Below, in pieces: positions 27,641 through 42,679 of a stretch of DNA of 64,000 nucleotides (its first letter is position 1; each line of letters opens with the position of its first letter). Made by a program: the position numbers and the translations under genes. Source of the DNA: Erodium maritimum (lineage: Eukaryota > Streptophyta > Magnoliopsida > Geraniales > Geraniaceae); NCBI GenBank assembly GCA_963921825.1, contig OY997590.1:48439039-48503038 (forward strand), read 5' to 3'. The notes beneath the pieces were generated by a model, which worked only from the letters and a program-made list of their open reading frames with translations, searched no databases and was not told the DNA's origin.

Positions 27641-29695
27641 ATCTTTTTTTCTCTCCCTTTTTCAAAACCTTAGCCGCCCTTCTACTGTTCCTCCCTCTCA
27701 CCATCAGTGAAACCATGGTTTTCGGCCATGGATGTTGTCGGTGGTGACTCACTCTTCTTCCCCTCTATCTCCTCTCCCTTTCCTCCCCTTCGTTGTTCCC
27801 TTACCGGCTCTTGAGATCCTCTCTCCATACCTCTCGTTCTCGCTCGTGCATCTCGCGATGGTAGCCTGAAGTTGATCATGGGCCATTGGATCTCGCCCTA
27901 GTCTCGAATCCAACCACGACTATCAGTTCTTTGGCCGATCATCTCCTTTTAGTCAGAAGTGGTAGGCGTTTCTAGCACTTCCTGAGGTAGATTGTCTCAG
28001 ATTTTTGAAGGAGGTCTCTGTTCGTCCAAGACTCTGCTCAGGCTTCGTCCCCTCCTCAGAGGTTATTCAGGTATGAAAGCTCCTTATTCTCCTTGTCGTG
28101 GATAGGGTGGGTTAGGATAGTGTGCGTTTCCTTTCTTGATTTTGTGGTTGTGTGTCACGGTGGAAGCTTGGCCGACGTCATCTACGCACTGGTTTCATTA
28201 TGGGTTGTTTTGGATCCGTGTCCGGGTGGAGCAGGTTCGGGTCTTGTCCGGGTCTGGGTTGGGTTGGGTGGTGTATGGGCAAAGTATGTTTAGATTCGGC
28301 CCAGTTTCTGGATCTTACATGTCCGTGCAGAGCTGGACTTGGAGGTATAGCTGGAGCTTAGTCAGACTTCTCCTTCAAGTCGTGCTTTGGAGCCGGTTTG
28401 AGTTGGCTTTCGGGTAGCTTCTTCGTCTGCTACGAGATTTCTCTTGTTTTTTCTCGTTCTCTTCTTTGTTATGGTCTGGCCCGGCCTCTGTGGCTGGAGT
28501 TCGAGTCATCATTGTCCTTCCGTGGGGAGTGGTAATTACGGTGGATGCAATTTCAAGGAGTTTGGTCTGGTTGGTGTTGGCCTCCAGTGTTCCCATCTCT
28601 GTTGTAGTTTTTCACCCCACAAAGGTGTCGGTGCTGCCCCCCTCGTGTCATTGGAGGTATCTTGGTTCAGTTCTGGTCGTGAGACGCGCTTCTTCATCCC
28701 CAGCATGTTGATCATTGTGGAACTAGTTAACTGCTTCTGGTGATTTGTTTGGTTGTCAGGCGTATCGTAGGATCTGGTCGTGGGAAACGTTTCTCCATCC
28801 ATTAGGGTTTTAATTGTCGTGGATCTTGCGGTTCGTCGCGGTTCTGGTACCGGTTTTTGGGACATATCTGTAGGTTGGTGAAACATTCCTTATCGTTGCT
28901 TCCGCTTTTGTATTTCCCTATAATCGTGGTCCCTTCTTACTTAGTCTTTATTGATCTACCTTCTTTAGTTGTACAAGTGTTGGTAGTGAATGAGACTAAC
29001 TCTCCGTATGGATCGCTAGATTGTGTTGGCTTTTGGTGGGTTATCTTTGATAACCGAGCAATGTTTGGAGGGTATGCATTGGGGTTTTTGCGGAAATGTT
29101 TGGTTCTTTCCTGACTGTTACATAGTCTTCGTGGTCGTTGAGCTTGGGGCTGATGCCCTCTTTCCCGTCTGTCAACGGTTTGAGGGTTCTTAGTTCTTAC
29201 TCCCCGTTCAGGGATGGCCGATGGTGTTGGCCTCGGTTGGAAACTTCTAGTAGGTTTCGAGCAGTGTTCAGCGCTGGCATCTGGGCTTTTATCGTAGTGG
29301 AGAGTTCTTTCGGTAGTTTGTTGCTGAGCATTGAGGTTCCGGTGATCGCAGGCTTTACAGATTGACATCTTTATTCCTTTGGGCTTCATGTTAGTAAGAT
29401 TTGGATATCAGATCTTTTTTTCATGTGCTTCATGATAGGAAAATCAGGGTTATGGACCTTATTTACTGTCTTAGTAAGCTTTTATGCTCTTAATGGTTGT
29501 AAAATTTGGGTGCTTAGACTTTTTTCTTTGTTCATTCCTCTTGTTGGGATTCTCATAAGGCTGAGCTGTCATACCAGCGCTCTAGTCTGTTTTGGTTCTT
29601 AGTTTCAAGTCTGTAGCTAGACCACCTTGTACTACTTTTTACCTTATAAGAGGTTTTAATTTAAATTTGTATTCGCAAACAATAATTAAGAAAAA
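27641..29695 (+). mobile_element. Family B non-coding retroposon, long copy
   Basis: The GC-rich 5' half resembles 52200-52700 (AAACCTTAGCC-like start, GGATGTTGTCGGTGGTG). The middle has the family phrase GATCTGGTCGTGGGAAACG with CTCCATCC, repeated several times in variants (GTCGTGAGACGCGCTTCTTC and others). The 3' end carries GGAAAATCAGGGTTATGGACC, then GTCATACCAGCGCTCTAGTC, and ends GGTTTTAATTTAAATTTG with an A-rich tail. No domain is readable in its open frames. I could not identify a TSD, so the limits are approximate. Confidence 0.6.
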
Positions 29696-30155
29696 CAACT
29701 GCTCAACAAGATGACTGTTGTCGAAAATAATCTTCTACCTGGTTTATGGTCGGCTGTATAGTTAGGTAACAAGATAAGACCCTAATAATTGGACAATGGT
29801 TCTGTTTGATGTATTTCAGTATCTGTGATTCAATTGCACATTTGACAAATGTAGTATAAATAGGGGTTGGGTCATTTGCACAAACCATTCAAGCAATTAT
29901 ACTAAACTTTTTATAACAAAGCTCTCTTTTATCCAAGTACTCCTTTGTAGTCTCTTGTTGTTTCAAGTTATTTTTCGAGTGTATATTTTTTTCATCTTGC
30001 AACGGTCTTGCACGGTCTTGAGTGACATGGTGTACACATGTGTCAGTAACGCATGAAACTCTCGCATCGTAATAGATGTTTTCGTATGCAAGAGAGCCAT
30101 CTTTTTCCTTATGAGCTTTTGCAATGGGAAAAGCCAACTTATTGTAACATGCAAA
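29696..30155. other. No feature recognised
   Basis: AT-rich sequence before the second long-TIR element. The short frames on the minus strand show no known motif. Confidence 0.45.
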
Positions 30156-31048
30156 TAAAAATAAGAGAAATTTTTAGTTTAACACCTTGCCAAACATTTA
30201 ATTTCATTTTGATACCCTAACATAAATTTTTAATACTTTCATACCTAAACCAAACATTTAATAACAATTTCATACCCAACCGTCGAATTTTGTTAACTTT
30301 CCATCTAAAATAGGTAAAATGTCCATAATACCCCTAACTATTACTCAAATTTTCAAACTCCTGTCATTGAATTCAGAACTTAAAAATAAGTGAAATGACA
30401 ATAACACTCTCCATTGTTAGAGTGTTAAATGAAAATTTCACTATTTTTAAAATAAAATCATTTTTTTATAAATTTAGTTTTTATTTATGAAAAATATTTT
30501 TTTTTCGAAAATTCAGTTTATTTTTTATAAATTTAATTTTCATTTGTGTAAATTATTTTTATTTTTGAAAATTCTGTTTTCATTTTTCTAAATTCAGTTT
30601 TTATTTATATTTTCAAATTTTCAGATTTTAATTTAAAAATACATAAATATCAAAAAATTTAAATTTAATTAATATTTTATTATCAGATTTTTTAATTTAA
30701 TCAGTATCAGATTTTTTAATTTTTCTACCTAGTTTCACCCTCTCTCTCCTCATTTTATTCTCTCTCTTCTCCTCATTTTCGTCTCTCTCAGATCAAAATC
30801 GGGAGTCTGGGGTTCAGAGTCTTCAAATCCGTGTAGTTCCTCTCCACGAAAGCTCTGCAACACAACAAAATCGAAACATCGATGAATCAAAGCATTGAAA
30901 ATGGAGATTGAATTGAAGAGCCTGAGAGGTTTTCAGAAGCGAGAAGATCGAAAAATGGATGTTATACCTAGCAGATGAGCTCGTAGGTGAGTCTTGGCAT
31001 AGCAGAACCCGAAGCTCCTTCAAGCTCTTTGATAGATGTCCTCCCCAC

Positions 31049-31052
<4 letters not shown>

Positions 31053-31082
<30 letters not shown>
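31053..31082. repeat. (TC)15 microsatellite
   Basis: Perfect TC dinucleotide run inside the captured-looking centre of the long-TIR element. Confidence 0.95.
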
Positions 31083-31086
<4 letters not shown>

Positions 31087-31151
31087 CAGTCTTAGGCGCA
31101 ACCTCTGGAACTGTATCGGCGATGAAGGAGTTTTACAACTTTGTGCTTTAG

Positions 31152-31352
31152 CTATCGATCTGGCGTGTCCTCGACGACGAGGCTCGCGAGCAAGAGCGCC
31201 TCTTCGTCCCAACCGGCCATGGATACAACAAATTTGAATCCGGGACTGAAAACGATGTCCTCGATTTGGGCATTTTGAACCAAAGTCGAGGCCGGTTGCA
31301 GCTTTGGCGGGCGTTTTGGGTACTGAGGACTCTGTTTCGCATCTTTACTCAC
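31152..31352 (-). pseudogene. Coding-like segment inside the long-TIR element, donor unknown
   Basis: A 66-codon minus-strand frame with protein-like composition, notably DIVFSPGFKFVVSMAGW followed by EEALLLASLVVEDTPDR. It sits in the GC-richer centre, the same position as the Rab fragment in the sister element. I do not recognise the family. It has no start context or introns that can be trusted, so it is more likely a captured exon piece than a gene. Confidence 0.3.
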
Positions 31353-33323
31353 CGTTGTTTTGCTGAAGATCTTTCGGGAATGAGAGAAGAAATTCTCTGT
31401 CTGAGATAGAGATAATAATATGAGGAGGAGAGAGACGAAGATGAGGGGGGAGAGAGGGTGAATTTGGGTAGAAAAGTGAAAAAATGAAATTAAAAAACAT
31501 ATATAATTAAATTTTTTAAGAATGATTTTTATGTATTTTAAAAAATATATGATATTTATGAATTTTTAAATTAAAATCTGAATTTTTGAAAATAAAAATA
31601 TTTTTCATAAATAAAAACTGAATTTATAAAAATAAAAACTGAATTTTTGAAAATTAAAATAATTTTTATAAATGAAAACTGAATTTATAAAAAATAAACT
31701 TAATTTTCGAAAAATAAAAATAATTTTCATAAATAAAAACTAAATTTATATTAAAAAAATGATTTTATTTTAAAAATAGTGAAATTTCCATTCTAACACC
31801 CTAACAATGGAAGGTATTATCGTCATTTCATTTATTTTTAAGTTCTGAATTCAATGACATGAGTTTGAAAATCTGAGTAATAGTTAGGGGATATTATGAG
31901 CATATTACTTATTTTGGACGGAAAGTTAACCGAATCTGATAGCTGAGTATGAAAGTGTTATTGTTTTTTTTTTGAGATAAACGATATTGTATTAATTTTC
32001 GGCAATAATGATATATTGAAGAGGTTCGGGGACATACCCCCCTTGCCAATTCCAGACAGGCGTAGAACAGGCCGCCCTGGCTAGCCAATGAGCTGCTTTG
32101 TTCGCTGTCCGCTTCACAAATTCGAGCTGCACATACTCGAGTTTAGATAAAAGGGAAAAACAATCTGTAACGATCGTCCCTAGAGGTGACAGTTGCCCCC
32201 CACCTCTGTTGATCATATCCACTATGACCTTACAATCACTTCGAACAACCGCCTTCTGGGACGGGTATTGATGAAGTCACACCAGCGCCTCCCGTATCGC
32301 GTACGCCTCTACCATCCCCGGGTTCTGGGCTCCGTGGAATGAGGTAGACCGAGCCCCCCGGAGGTGCCCCCCGTCATCTCTACATATCCAACCCGTTCCC
32401 ATTTTGTCTGCCGCTGCGAACAGAGCCCCGTCCGTATTAACTGCCCAGGCTCCCGTGCTAGGCCGTTCCCATACCTCCGCTCCCCCAGATTGAGCAAAAC
32501 GTGGTTTTGCCTGGGCCTGCGCCTTCCTACGTCGTGCCTCCAGCCACCCCAATTGGAGATGGGACGCGGTCTGGAAGATCCCGGCCGCTGGTTGGGCTAC
32601 ACCCTCCCAAACCACCTTATTACGTGCCTTCCACACTTCCCATAACAGACATCCGATCAGTCCTCCCTTCTCCGCATGATTGAGAGTAAGCATTTGTAGG
32701 ATCCACTCTGTTATTGATTGGGCCCCATAAGGGAGAGTTAGGCCCGACTTCGACCAGCATTCATTCGCCACCGGGCATGTGACCAAGATATGAAAGGTCG
32801 ACTCCGCACCTCCTTGATAGACCGGACATGTCTCTGCCATCTCCACATGCCTACGTCTTAGATTCTCCGCCACCGGAAGACATCCCGAGCATACCCGCCA
32901 TAAGAATGATCTGATCTTCGGCATCACTTCCAGCTTCCAGATTATTGGCCAGATGTCGGATTGTGCCTGCGTAGAGGCCTGCGTCTGTTGACACCAGGCG
33001 TACGCCGATTTCACCGAGTATTGGCCCAGATAGTCCCCCGCCCAATACCACGAATCCCTGACTGCCGTCCGACTGATCGGGATCGCCAAAATTGCCTGTT
33101 GATCCTCCTCTGCTACCAGGGATCGAATCTTCCCCTCATCCCAAGACCTCCCCTGTGCCGTCATCAAATCCGCCACAAAAAGTCCCTCAAGTCCAGGGCC
33201 TACTGACTGCACCCTCGCCTCAACCCCCGTCAACCAGGGATGTCCCAAAACCGAAATTTCCGAACCAGGGCCGACCGACCTCCGCGCCCCACTCAGAACC
33301 AATTCCTGTACTGATAATATGCT

Positions 33324-34997
33324 CTACCAGATATAGCTTTGGTTAGGTTTGTGCCCCGCCTCCAGAACTGAAGTCCTCGGGTAATATCTGGCTTTGAGAA
33401 CCCTCGCCACTAAGCTGGAATCCTCCGTAACCAGCTTCCACAATTGCTTACCTAAAAGGGCTGAGTTAAAATCATATAAATTCTTGAACCCCATACCTCC
33501 TTCCTCCTTCGGCCTGGACATGTTAGCCCAGGACTGCCAGATTACTCCCTTACCGTCCGGTCCTGTCGATTTCCACCAGAATTTCGCCAGAGCCACATTC
33601 ATCTGGTCCAACATGCCTTTTGGGATCCGCATTACACTCATCGTGTAAGTGGGAATAGCTTGCAATACCGATTTAGCGAGCACTTCCTTCCCAGCCCCGT
33701 TTAGTAGCTTCCCGTCCCACCTCCTGATGCGCCTCAAGACCTTATCCAGTACGTACTGTAGACTTTGCATGCGACTCCGACCCATCATGTTCGGTATCCC
33801 CAAATATAAGGAGGGAGTATCGACCTCTGGAATTCCCAAAATCTGCACTCCACTCTGACGTCGATGCGCCGGAGTATTGTGACTGAAGAATAGAGACGAC
33901 TTCGCCTGGTTCACCACCTGCCCTGACGCCTCCTCAAACATGCCCAAGTAGGTTCGCACTTTCGTCATCTCCTCCGGGACCGCTTTGCAGTACACATAAC
34001 AATCGTCTGCGAATAACAGATGGGATAACGCCGGGGCATCCTTCGCTATCTTGACCCCATGGATGTCCCCTCTGTCCTCCACCCCTTGTAGAAGCCGAGA
34101 GAACCCTTCCATACAGAAGAGGAACAAGTACGGAGACAGCGGGTCTCCCTGCCTGATGCCTCGTTCAGGTTGAACGAACCCCGCCTGCTGCCCCCCTGCC
34201 ACTATATTGTACGTGACCGAGTACGTACACCGACGAATCAGGGAAATCCATTCTTCACTTAACCCAAAGCCTCGCATAATGTCCCACATAAAACCCCATT
34301 CCACCCGGTCATAGGCTTTGCTCATATCAAGCTTCAGCGCTACCCAGCCTTCCTTACCTTGCCTCTTATGCTTCAGATAGTGCAGCGTCTCGTATGACAG
34401 GATAATGTTGTCCTGTATAGATCTGCCCGACACAAAAGCCCCCTGGGTGTTCGAAATGAGCCCCCCCAATAAGCCCTTAAGCCTGTTTGCCGCCACCTTA
34501 GACACCACCTTGAACACCACATTACACAGAGCGATCGGCCGTAGATCCTTAAGCGACATTGGGCATTCCACCTTTGGAATCAATACCAGCGTGGGCCTGT
34601 TCATCTCCCGGGGGATGTCCCCCCCAACAAAAATTTCTCTCACCCATCTAGTGACATCTTCTCCGACTGTCCCCCAGTACTTCTGGTAGAAGAACGGGTT
34701 AAGGCCGTCCGGACCCGGCGACTTGTTCGGTCCCATGGAGAAGGTCGCGTCCCGCACCTCCTCCGACGTGACCTCCCCCATAAGTGCCCTATTCTGCTCC
34801 TCCGACACCTGCTGGCGGAATTTCGGGAAATTTACTCCATCCCCCCTCGTTCGTTTAGACAATTCCTTGTAAAAGGCCAGGATGTGGTCCCCCAACCCCG
34901 AGTCCCAGGTCAGGACGGTGCCCTCCTCATCCCGTAGCTCAGAAACCTTGTTGATGTTTTTCCGCTGCGATGTCGAGGCTTGGAAGAACTTGGTCAT
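33324..34997 (-). pseudogene. LINE reverse transcriptase, 557-codon open stretch
   Basis: The longest open piece of the LINE ORF2. It contains the RT blocks SPGPDGLNPFFYQKYW, IALCNVVFKVVSKVAANRL, GAFVSGRSIQDNI, KLDMSKAYDRVEW, GIRQGDPLSPYLFLF and the catalytic LLFADDCYVY, then the thumb/connection region (YLGIPNMMGRSR, FWWKSTGPDGKG). All polymerase aspartates are present. It is bounded by in-frame stops at each side, so no full ORF2 protein can be made from it. Confidence 0.9.
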
Positions 34998-35021
34998 CTG
35001 ATCACTGTCCGTGAGCCAGTG

Positions 35022-36066
35022 CTACTTGGCTCTTTGCCTCCAAAACTCCCCCTTCTTCTCAAGGGCTGTGACGTACAGCTTTTGCAAAGCTCTCCGACGC
35101 CGAATACTCGGCCGATCCTCCTTCCCATTCAACCATAGCATGTCCTTCTCATACCGTGCTATTTTCCGGGCTAGTTCATTATACACCTCCCGTCCCCAGG
35201 TCTCTAGAGCCGACCCTGTATCCCGAATCTTGTCCCCGACCTCGCGGTCCCCCGGGGTTCCCCAGCTAGCTTGGATCAGGCGCCCACAGTCCGGGTCCTC
35301 CGCCCAGATGTTCTCAAATATGAAGTGTCGTGATCCCACCGGATCCACTCGCTTCTCTGAGTCTATCAGTATAGGTAAGTGGTCCGAAGTAGAGATGCCC
35401 AGATTGGCCAGGTGAACCTCCGGCCACAGCGCTCGCAACTCTCACGTCATAAGGGCTCTATCCAACTGGACTGCCATGCGTGTCTCTGGTTCACTACCAC
35501 TATGCCAAGTGAAGTCGTACCCTTGGAGCGGTACATCATGGACCCCCACGGCCCTCATCGCGGTCCGAAACCCTGAAATTAGGCGTTCCGGATATCTCCT
35601 CCCCCCCCCCCCGCTTCTCCTTATTGCGAAGGATGCCATTGAAATCCCCCATCAGCAGCCAACTCCGCGGGACCCCTGTTCGTGCCCCCAGGGTACGGAT
35701 CATATCCCAGGTCTGCCATCTGAGCTCCCTGTTTGCCTCCCCGTACACGCCTGTAAACCGGAAGCTATCTCCAGTCGGGCCTTCGATCTCCACATCGATA
35801 AACATCACATCGCTGGATAGTGGTGTCACCTTCATCTCCGAGGTCCATAGTAGAATGAGACCCCCCTTCTGCCCCACCGCCAGCACTTCACACCCCCCTG
35901 GGAACCCTGTCTTCAACTTTAGAATGTCGACCTCCCCCTGTCGAGCCAGCGTCTCACTCAGGAATATTACTTGCGGTTTCCTACGACGAATCACACCCTT
36001 CAGGTACTCCACCGTCGCTAGCTTGCCCAATCCTTTACAGTTCCAGGACAAAAACTTCATTTCCAC
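35022..36066 (-). pseudogene. LINE endonuclease (EEP) domain, three pieces
   Basis: Three adjoining minus-strand frames, 35536-36066, 35442-35639 and 35022-35438, carry the apurinic-type endonuclease motifs WNCKGLG, GDFNGIL, FTWHSG and SDHLPIL. The first two are separated by a frameshift at a 12-C run (35601-35612), the second and third by a TGA that looks like a decayed arginine CGA codon. Confidence 0.85.
35601..35612. repeat. Run of 12 C
   Basis: Lies at the frameshift between two endonuclease pieces of the LINE, in a codon run for glycine. A homopolymer length error or slippage would explain the shift. Confidence 0.85.
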
Positions 36067-36669
36067 CCCTTAGCAAATCAACCACACGGATGGTCTCGGG
36101 CACCAACAAACCTACCCGTCCTAGGCTGGCCTTAGCACCTCTGATCACCTCTGCGCCCAGAGATCACCGAGGATGCCTCCTGAGCACGCCCTCTCCAGTA
36201 ACCTATTCAAAATACCATCCCAATTGAACCCTGCCAGAAGTCACCGCACCGCAGCCGTAGTCGATCCCCTCTCACAAAACCAACCACGTCCCAGCCCAAG
36301 CGCCAGACGTGGGGCTACAGCCGACAAGAATCGTCGAAACGATCGGCCGGACCCAGATTCCGAGCAAACCCCTCACCCCCGATCGATCGTCGATCCACCA
36401 GATAACACCATATTCACCAATGAAAACGAGAAAAGGACAATAAAAGGGACATACCCTTTTGCTTCCGATCACCGAGAAGACGTCCTCAGCCGGATCCCTC
36501 CCCGTCGTCGACCACTCTACCCGCCACAGATCACCCTCGCATCGCCATCGTTAGGGCCGGCCGTATTGTGGTATATTTGATTTAGGTATGAAAGTGTTAA
36601 AAATTTATGTCAGATTATCAAAATGAAATTAAATGTTTGGCATTAAACTGAAATTTTTCCTAAAAATAA

Positions 36670-37782
36670 AGTACTAAGTACACTACACACAATAAGTACA
36701 CGAACAAATATACAAAGTAAATACTTGCCCGATCAAATAAACTTAGGAGTTTTGACGGATGGAGGTTGATGTTGGAGACCACTCGTGCAAGTACTTGCCA
36801 ACCTCAAATATTCCGTCAACTTTTCTTGCGGAACATGTTGTAGATACAGCATGCCTCAAACTTTGTGTTTTGATTGTGCTTCATATTTCAACACACAATT
36901 GAACGTAGAAACATATCTTAAATTATTGATCACGGATAATAAACTACTTAAAGTTTGAAAGTATCAAACCATGTATTCTAAATTTTGGTCACACATCACA
37001 GGCATGTCTCATGTCTGTATGATTTGCTCACAGATAATTTACATGACTTATGAATTGGTCGCAAAGCATTTAGATACCTTTATGAATGGAAGAGTGTCAA
37101 AATTTTGGTTTAAAATTCGTTCAGTACGTGACCGATTCTTAAGAGTGGCTTAATGTACTACGTGACCAAAACTTTAATATAACATTTTACATTTAACTCT
37201 TCAACAAGCTGGATATTTACAAATGCGAGAGCTTTGCTAAGTAGTTGTAGAGGCTGCCATTAGAAAAGGAAGGCAGTTTCCCGCAGATCACTCCTCTTTG
37301 ATCTATCAGACCACATATGATGTGATGTCGTTTTCACCTGCACAAATTGCATCTTCATGATTTTTTGCATCTAATGTCTAGCACTTAATGATTTATTTAT
37401 TTGTGGCATCAATAACTTGACGGTGAGCTAATCGTCATCACCTTAAGCGAGGCATCAAGAAGAACAGCCGAGGCAGAAGGTAGAGTTAATATAAAGGAAA
37501 AATCAGACATTGGCAAGGGCATAAGCATCGTTGTGGTAAATGTGAAGCATTGCATTGATCGTGTTTAGGTTCACAACTTGCAACACTTCATTTTCAGTAG
37601 TACGAGCTTTCAAAGCCCATTTTCAAGTGTCAACTGACAATAAGGCAGAACTGAAATTTCCCAAAGCAAAATCATTCAGAAAAAGACGGAACCAACAACA
37701 GATCTCTAGTTATTTTATCATCCAAAACGTATCTTAAGAAACAAGAGAACCCTCACAACCACGTGTGGGTTTTTAATAGATG
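36670..37782. other. Intergenic, 3' flank of the iminopeptidase gene
   Basis: AT-rich non-coding sequence between the long-TIR element and the iminopeptidase stop codon. The gene-near end should be its 3' UTR. No domain-bearing frame or inverted repeat was seen. Confidence 0.55.
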
Positions 37783-41132
<3,350 letters not shown>

Positions 41133-41332
41133 GATTGATTTGATTTGGAGAGGGAGACTATGATAACGTGTGACGAGTCATGTATCAGAGTATCTGATGC
41201 CATTGTCACCAGCCAATTGCGTTGCGCCGGCTGCTTAACACTATGATTCAAAACATGGTTGTTTTTTTTATTATCTTGAAAACATATTTATTCCATAATC
41301 CACAGCCTATAATGAAAAACAAGGTACTATCC

Positions 41333-42320
41333 GAAGACCAATTTTCTTCGCGCACCTAAGAGATTGTGTGTAAGTTTTATTTCGTTGAATATCTTTTCAA
41401 CACAACAAATGTTGCGAGAAGGCATGCGAATCGTGATTGGGGATAGTCGCACTATGAAAATCAATGGGTCACTATGGTTGATTGGGTCGGAAACTAGGGT
41501 GCAGATAATATCACATGTGCTGACAGGCGTATCAGTGGTGGGCTTAATGGTCCCAAGACGAGGAGATGGGACATAGATCTTATTCACGGTATCTTTGATG
41601 AGGTCAATCAGGAACGTATTTTGAAGGTCTTCTTGTTTGAGGAAAGACACCATGACGAGTGGTATTAAGTGGATGATACGGATGACATATACTCTTCTAA
41701 AGCAGACTATCTGGTCTTGACAGGTCTCGGACAACAGGACCGCGTTGATGGGTAATTTCGACTGTGGGCGGACATCTGGGACAACCCTGCCCATCCTCGG
41801 TCACATGTTTTCCTATTGAGGTATATGTCGAATAATTTGCAGGTGGCTTCTAATATTGAACAACGCTAGTCCCTATATCTCATGTATGTGTTATTTGTGG
41901 CCAACACATGGAGACAGTTGCCCATCTTTTTCAATCCATTATGGGTTCACTAAAACATGCTGGAATCGCTTGGAAGACTTCCCTCTTTCGAATCCAAAAG
42001 ACCAATTCCCGGCCTGGTGGGTCGAAGGAGGGCAGCGGCGATCGATCGGGGGAGGGCTCGACGTCGTGAAGCAGGGAGAACGGGGATGAACCAGTGAGAG
42101 GCTGCCATGGTTGTAGTTTGGAGCTGGCGAAACGGGGGAGGGTTGCACGCTGGTGGTGAGATTGTAGGTCGTAATGGAGATCAGAGTGTTGGAGGACGGG
42201 GGAGGTGGCCGACGGAACTAAAAAAAACCCTAGAAGGGTGGTTGTGCAACCCAAAGGGTTATTCAGAGCACTTTGTCTATATTCCTTTGAGAGAGAACAA
42301 TGCATCGATAGTTTCTTGAT
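41333..42320 (+). mobile_element. LINE ORF2 C-terminal scrap, 5'-truncated
   Basis: The plus strand reads REGMRIVIGDSRTMKINGS, VGLMVPRRGD and, in shifted frames, ADIWDNPAHPRSHVFLL and MCVICGQHMETVAHLF, the zf-RVT-type region after LINE reverse transcriptases. Stops and frame changes show it is dead. The part after about 42000 is GC-rich and unassigned. It lies between the iminopeptidase promoter and the receptor kinase 3' end. No TSD was found. Confidence 0.65.
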
Positions 42321-42679
42321 TTCTTAATAAATTAGATTTTTATCTCAAGAAATATAGTATTGTAGATTGTAGTGTATGTACCAAACGTTCCAAACTTGCA
42401 ATCATAAAGTCATGACAAAAACACAATACAAATAGAAACTTCATTTTCATGTTCATGTCCACGATTGAAGCTTGAAAAGGGCAAGAGGGCAAAATTTTGA
42501 CGGACAAAACTTACATCGTAAAGCTCTTATGATATACAAAATACAAAAACTATATGCAAGCTCTGATGTATAAACTCTGATCCTCTTTCATTTCCTCGTG
42601 TGTTCTAATTGACAACTCTTCTCAAACTCGATTTCACAAGTCGTTATGTTTCCTCAAGAAACTTGGGCTGCTATGTTTG
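42321..42679. other. Receptor kinase 3' flank
   Basis: AT-rich non-coding stretch after the stop codon of the minus-strand kinase gene; probably holds its 3' UTR. Nothing else is seen. Confidence 0.5.

Larger units (their letters stand above)
31961..36585 (-). mobile_element. L1-type LINE, nearly full ORF2, few breaks
   Basis: A 4625-bp minus-strand insertion with a 14-bp TSD GTATGAAAGTGTTA (31947-31960 and 36586-36599) and a T-rich 3' tail at 31961. ORF2 domains in order: endonuclease from 36066 (FLSWNCKGLG, SETLARQGEVD, LMGDFNGIL, TSDHLPILID), RT, zf-RVT, RNase H (NTDGALFAA; RSDCKVIVDMI), ending near 31992. About five disabling changes are visible: a C-run shift near 35601, a TGA near 35437, and stops near 35022, 33324 and 32275. 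No ORF1 is seen in the 520 bp upstream of the endonuclease, so the copy is 5'-truncated or belongs to a lineage with a short leader. Confidence 0.92.
30165..36660. mobile_element. Second long-TIR Mutator-like element, split by a LINE
   Basis: It starts GAGAAATTTTTAGTTTAACACC and ends with ATTAAACTGAAATTTTTCC. A perfect 9-bp TSD TAAAAATAA lies at 30156-30164 and 36661-36669. The arms match those of the element at 23403-25440 block for block. Without the LINE (31961-36585) and its target duplication the element would be about 1.86 kb. The centre (about 30730-31490) is GC-richer, with CT-rich UTR-like ends, and so looks like captured host DNA, but I cannot name the donor. No transposase is present. 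Confidence 0.88.

Noticed and set aside
36173-36580. 135-codon plus-strand frame at the LINE 5' end
   Set aside because: Antisense to the LINE, within its TSD-bounded span, low-complexity proline/arginine-rich; also no LINE ORF1 zinc knuckle could be found on either strand there.
41327-41794. 155-codon minus-strand frame
   Set aside because: The plus strand of the same interval reads as LINE ORF2 C-terminal sequence (VGLMVPRRGD, CVICGQHMETVAHLF), so the minus frame is a shadow.
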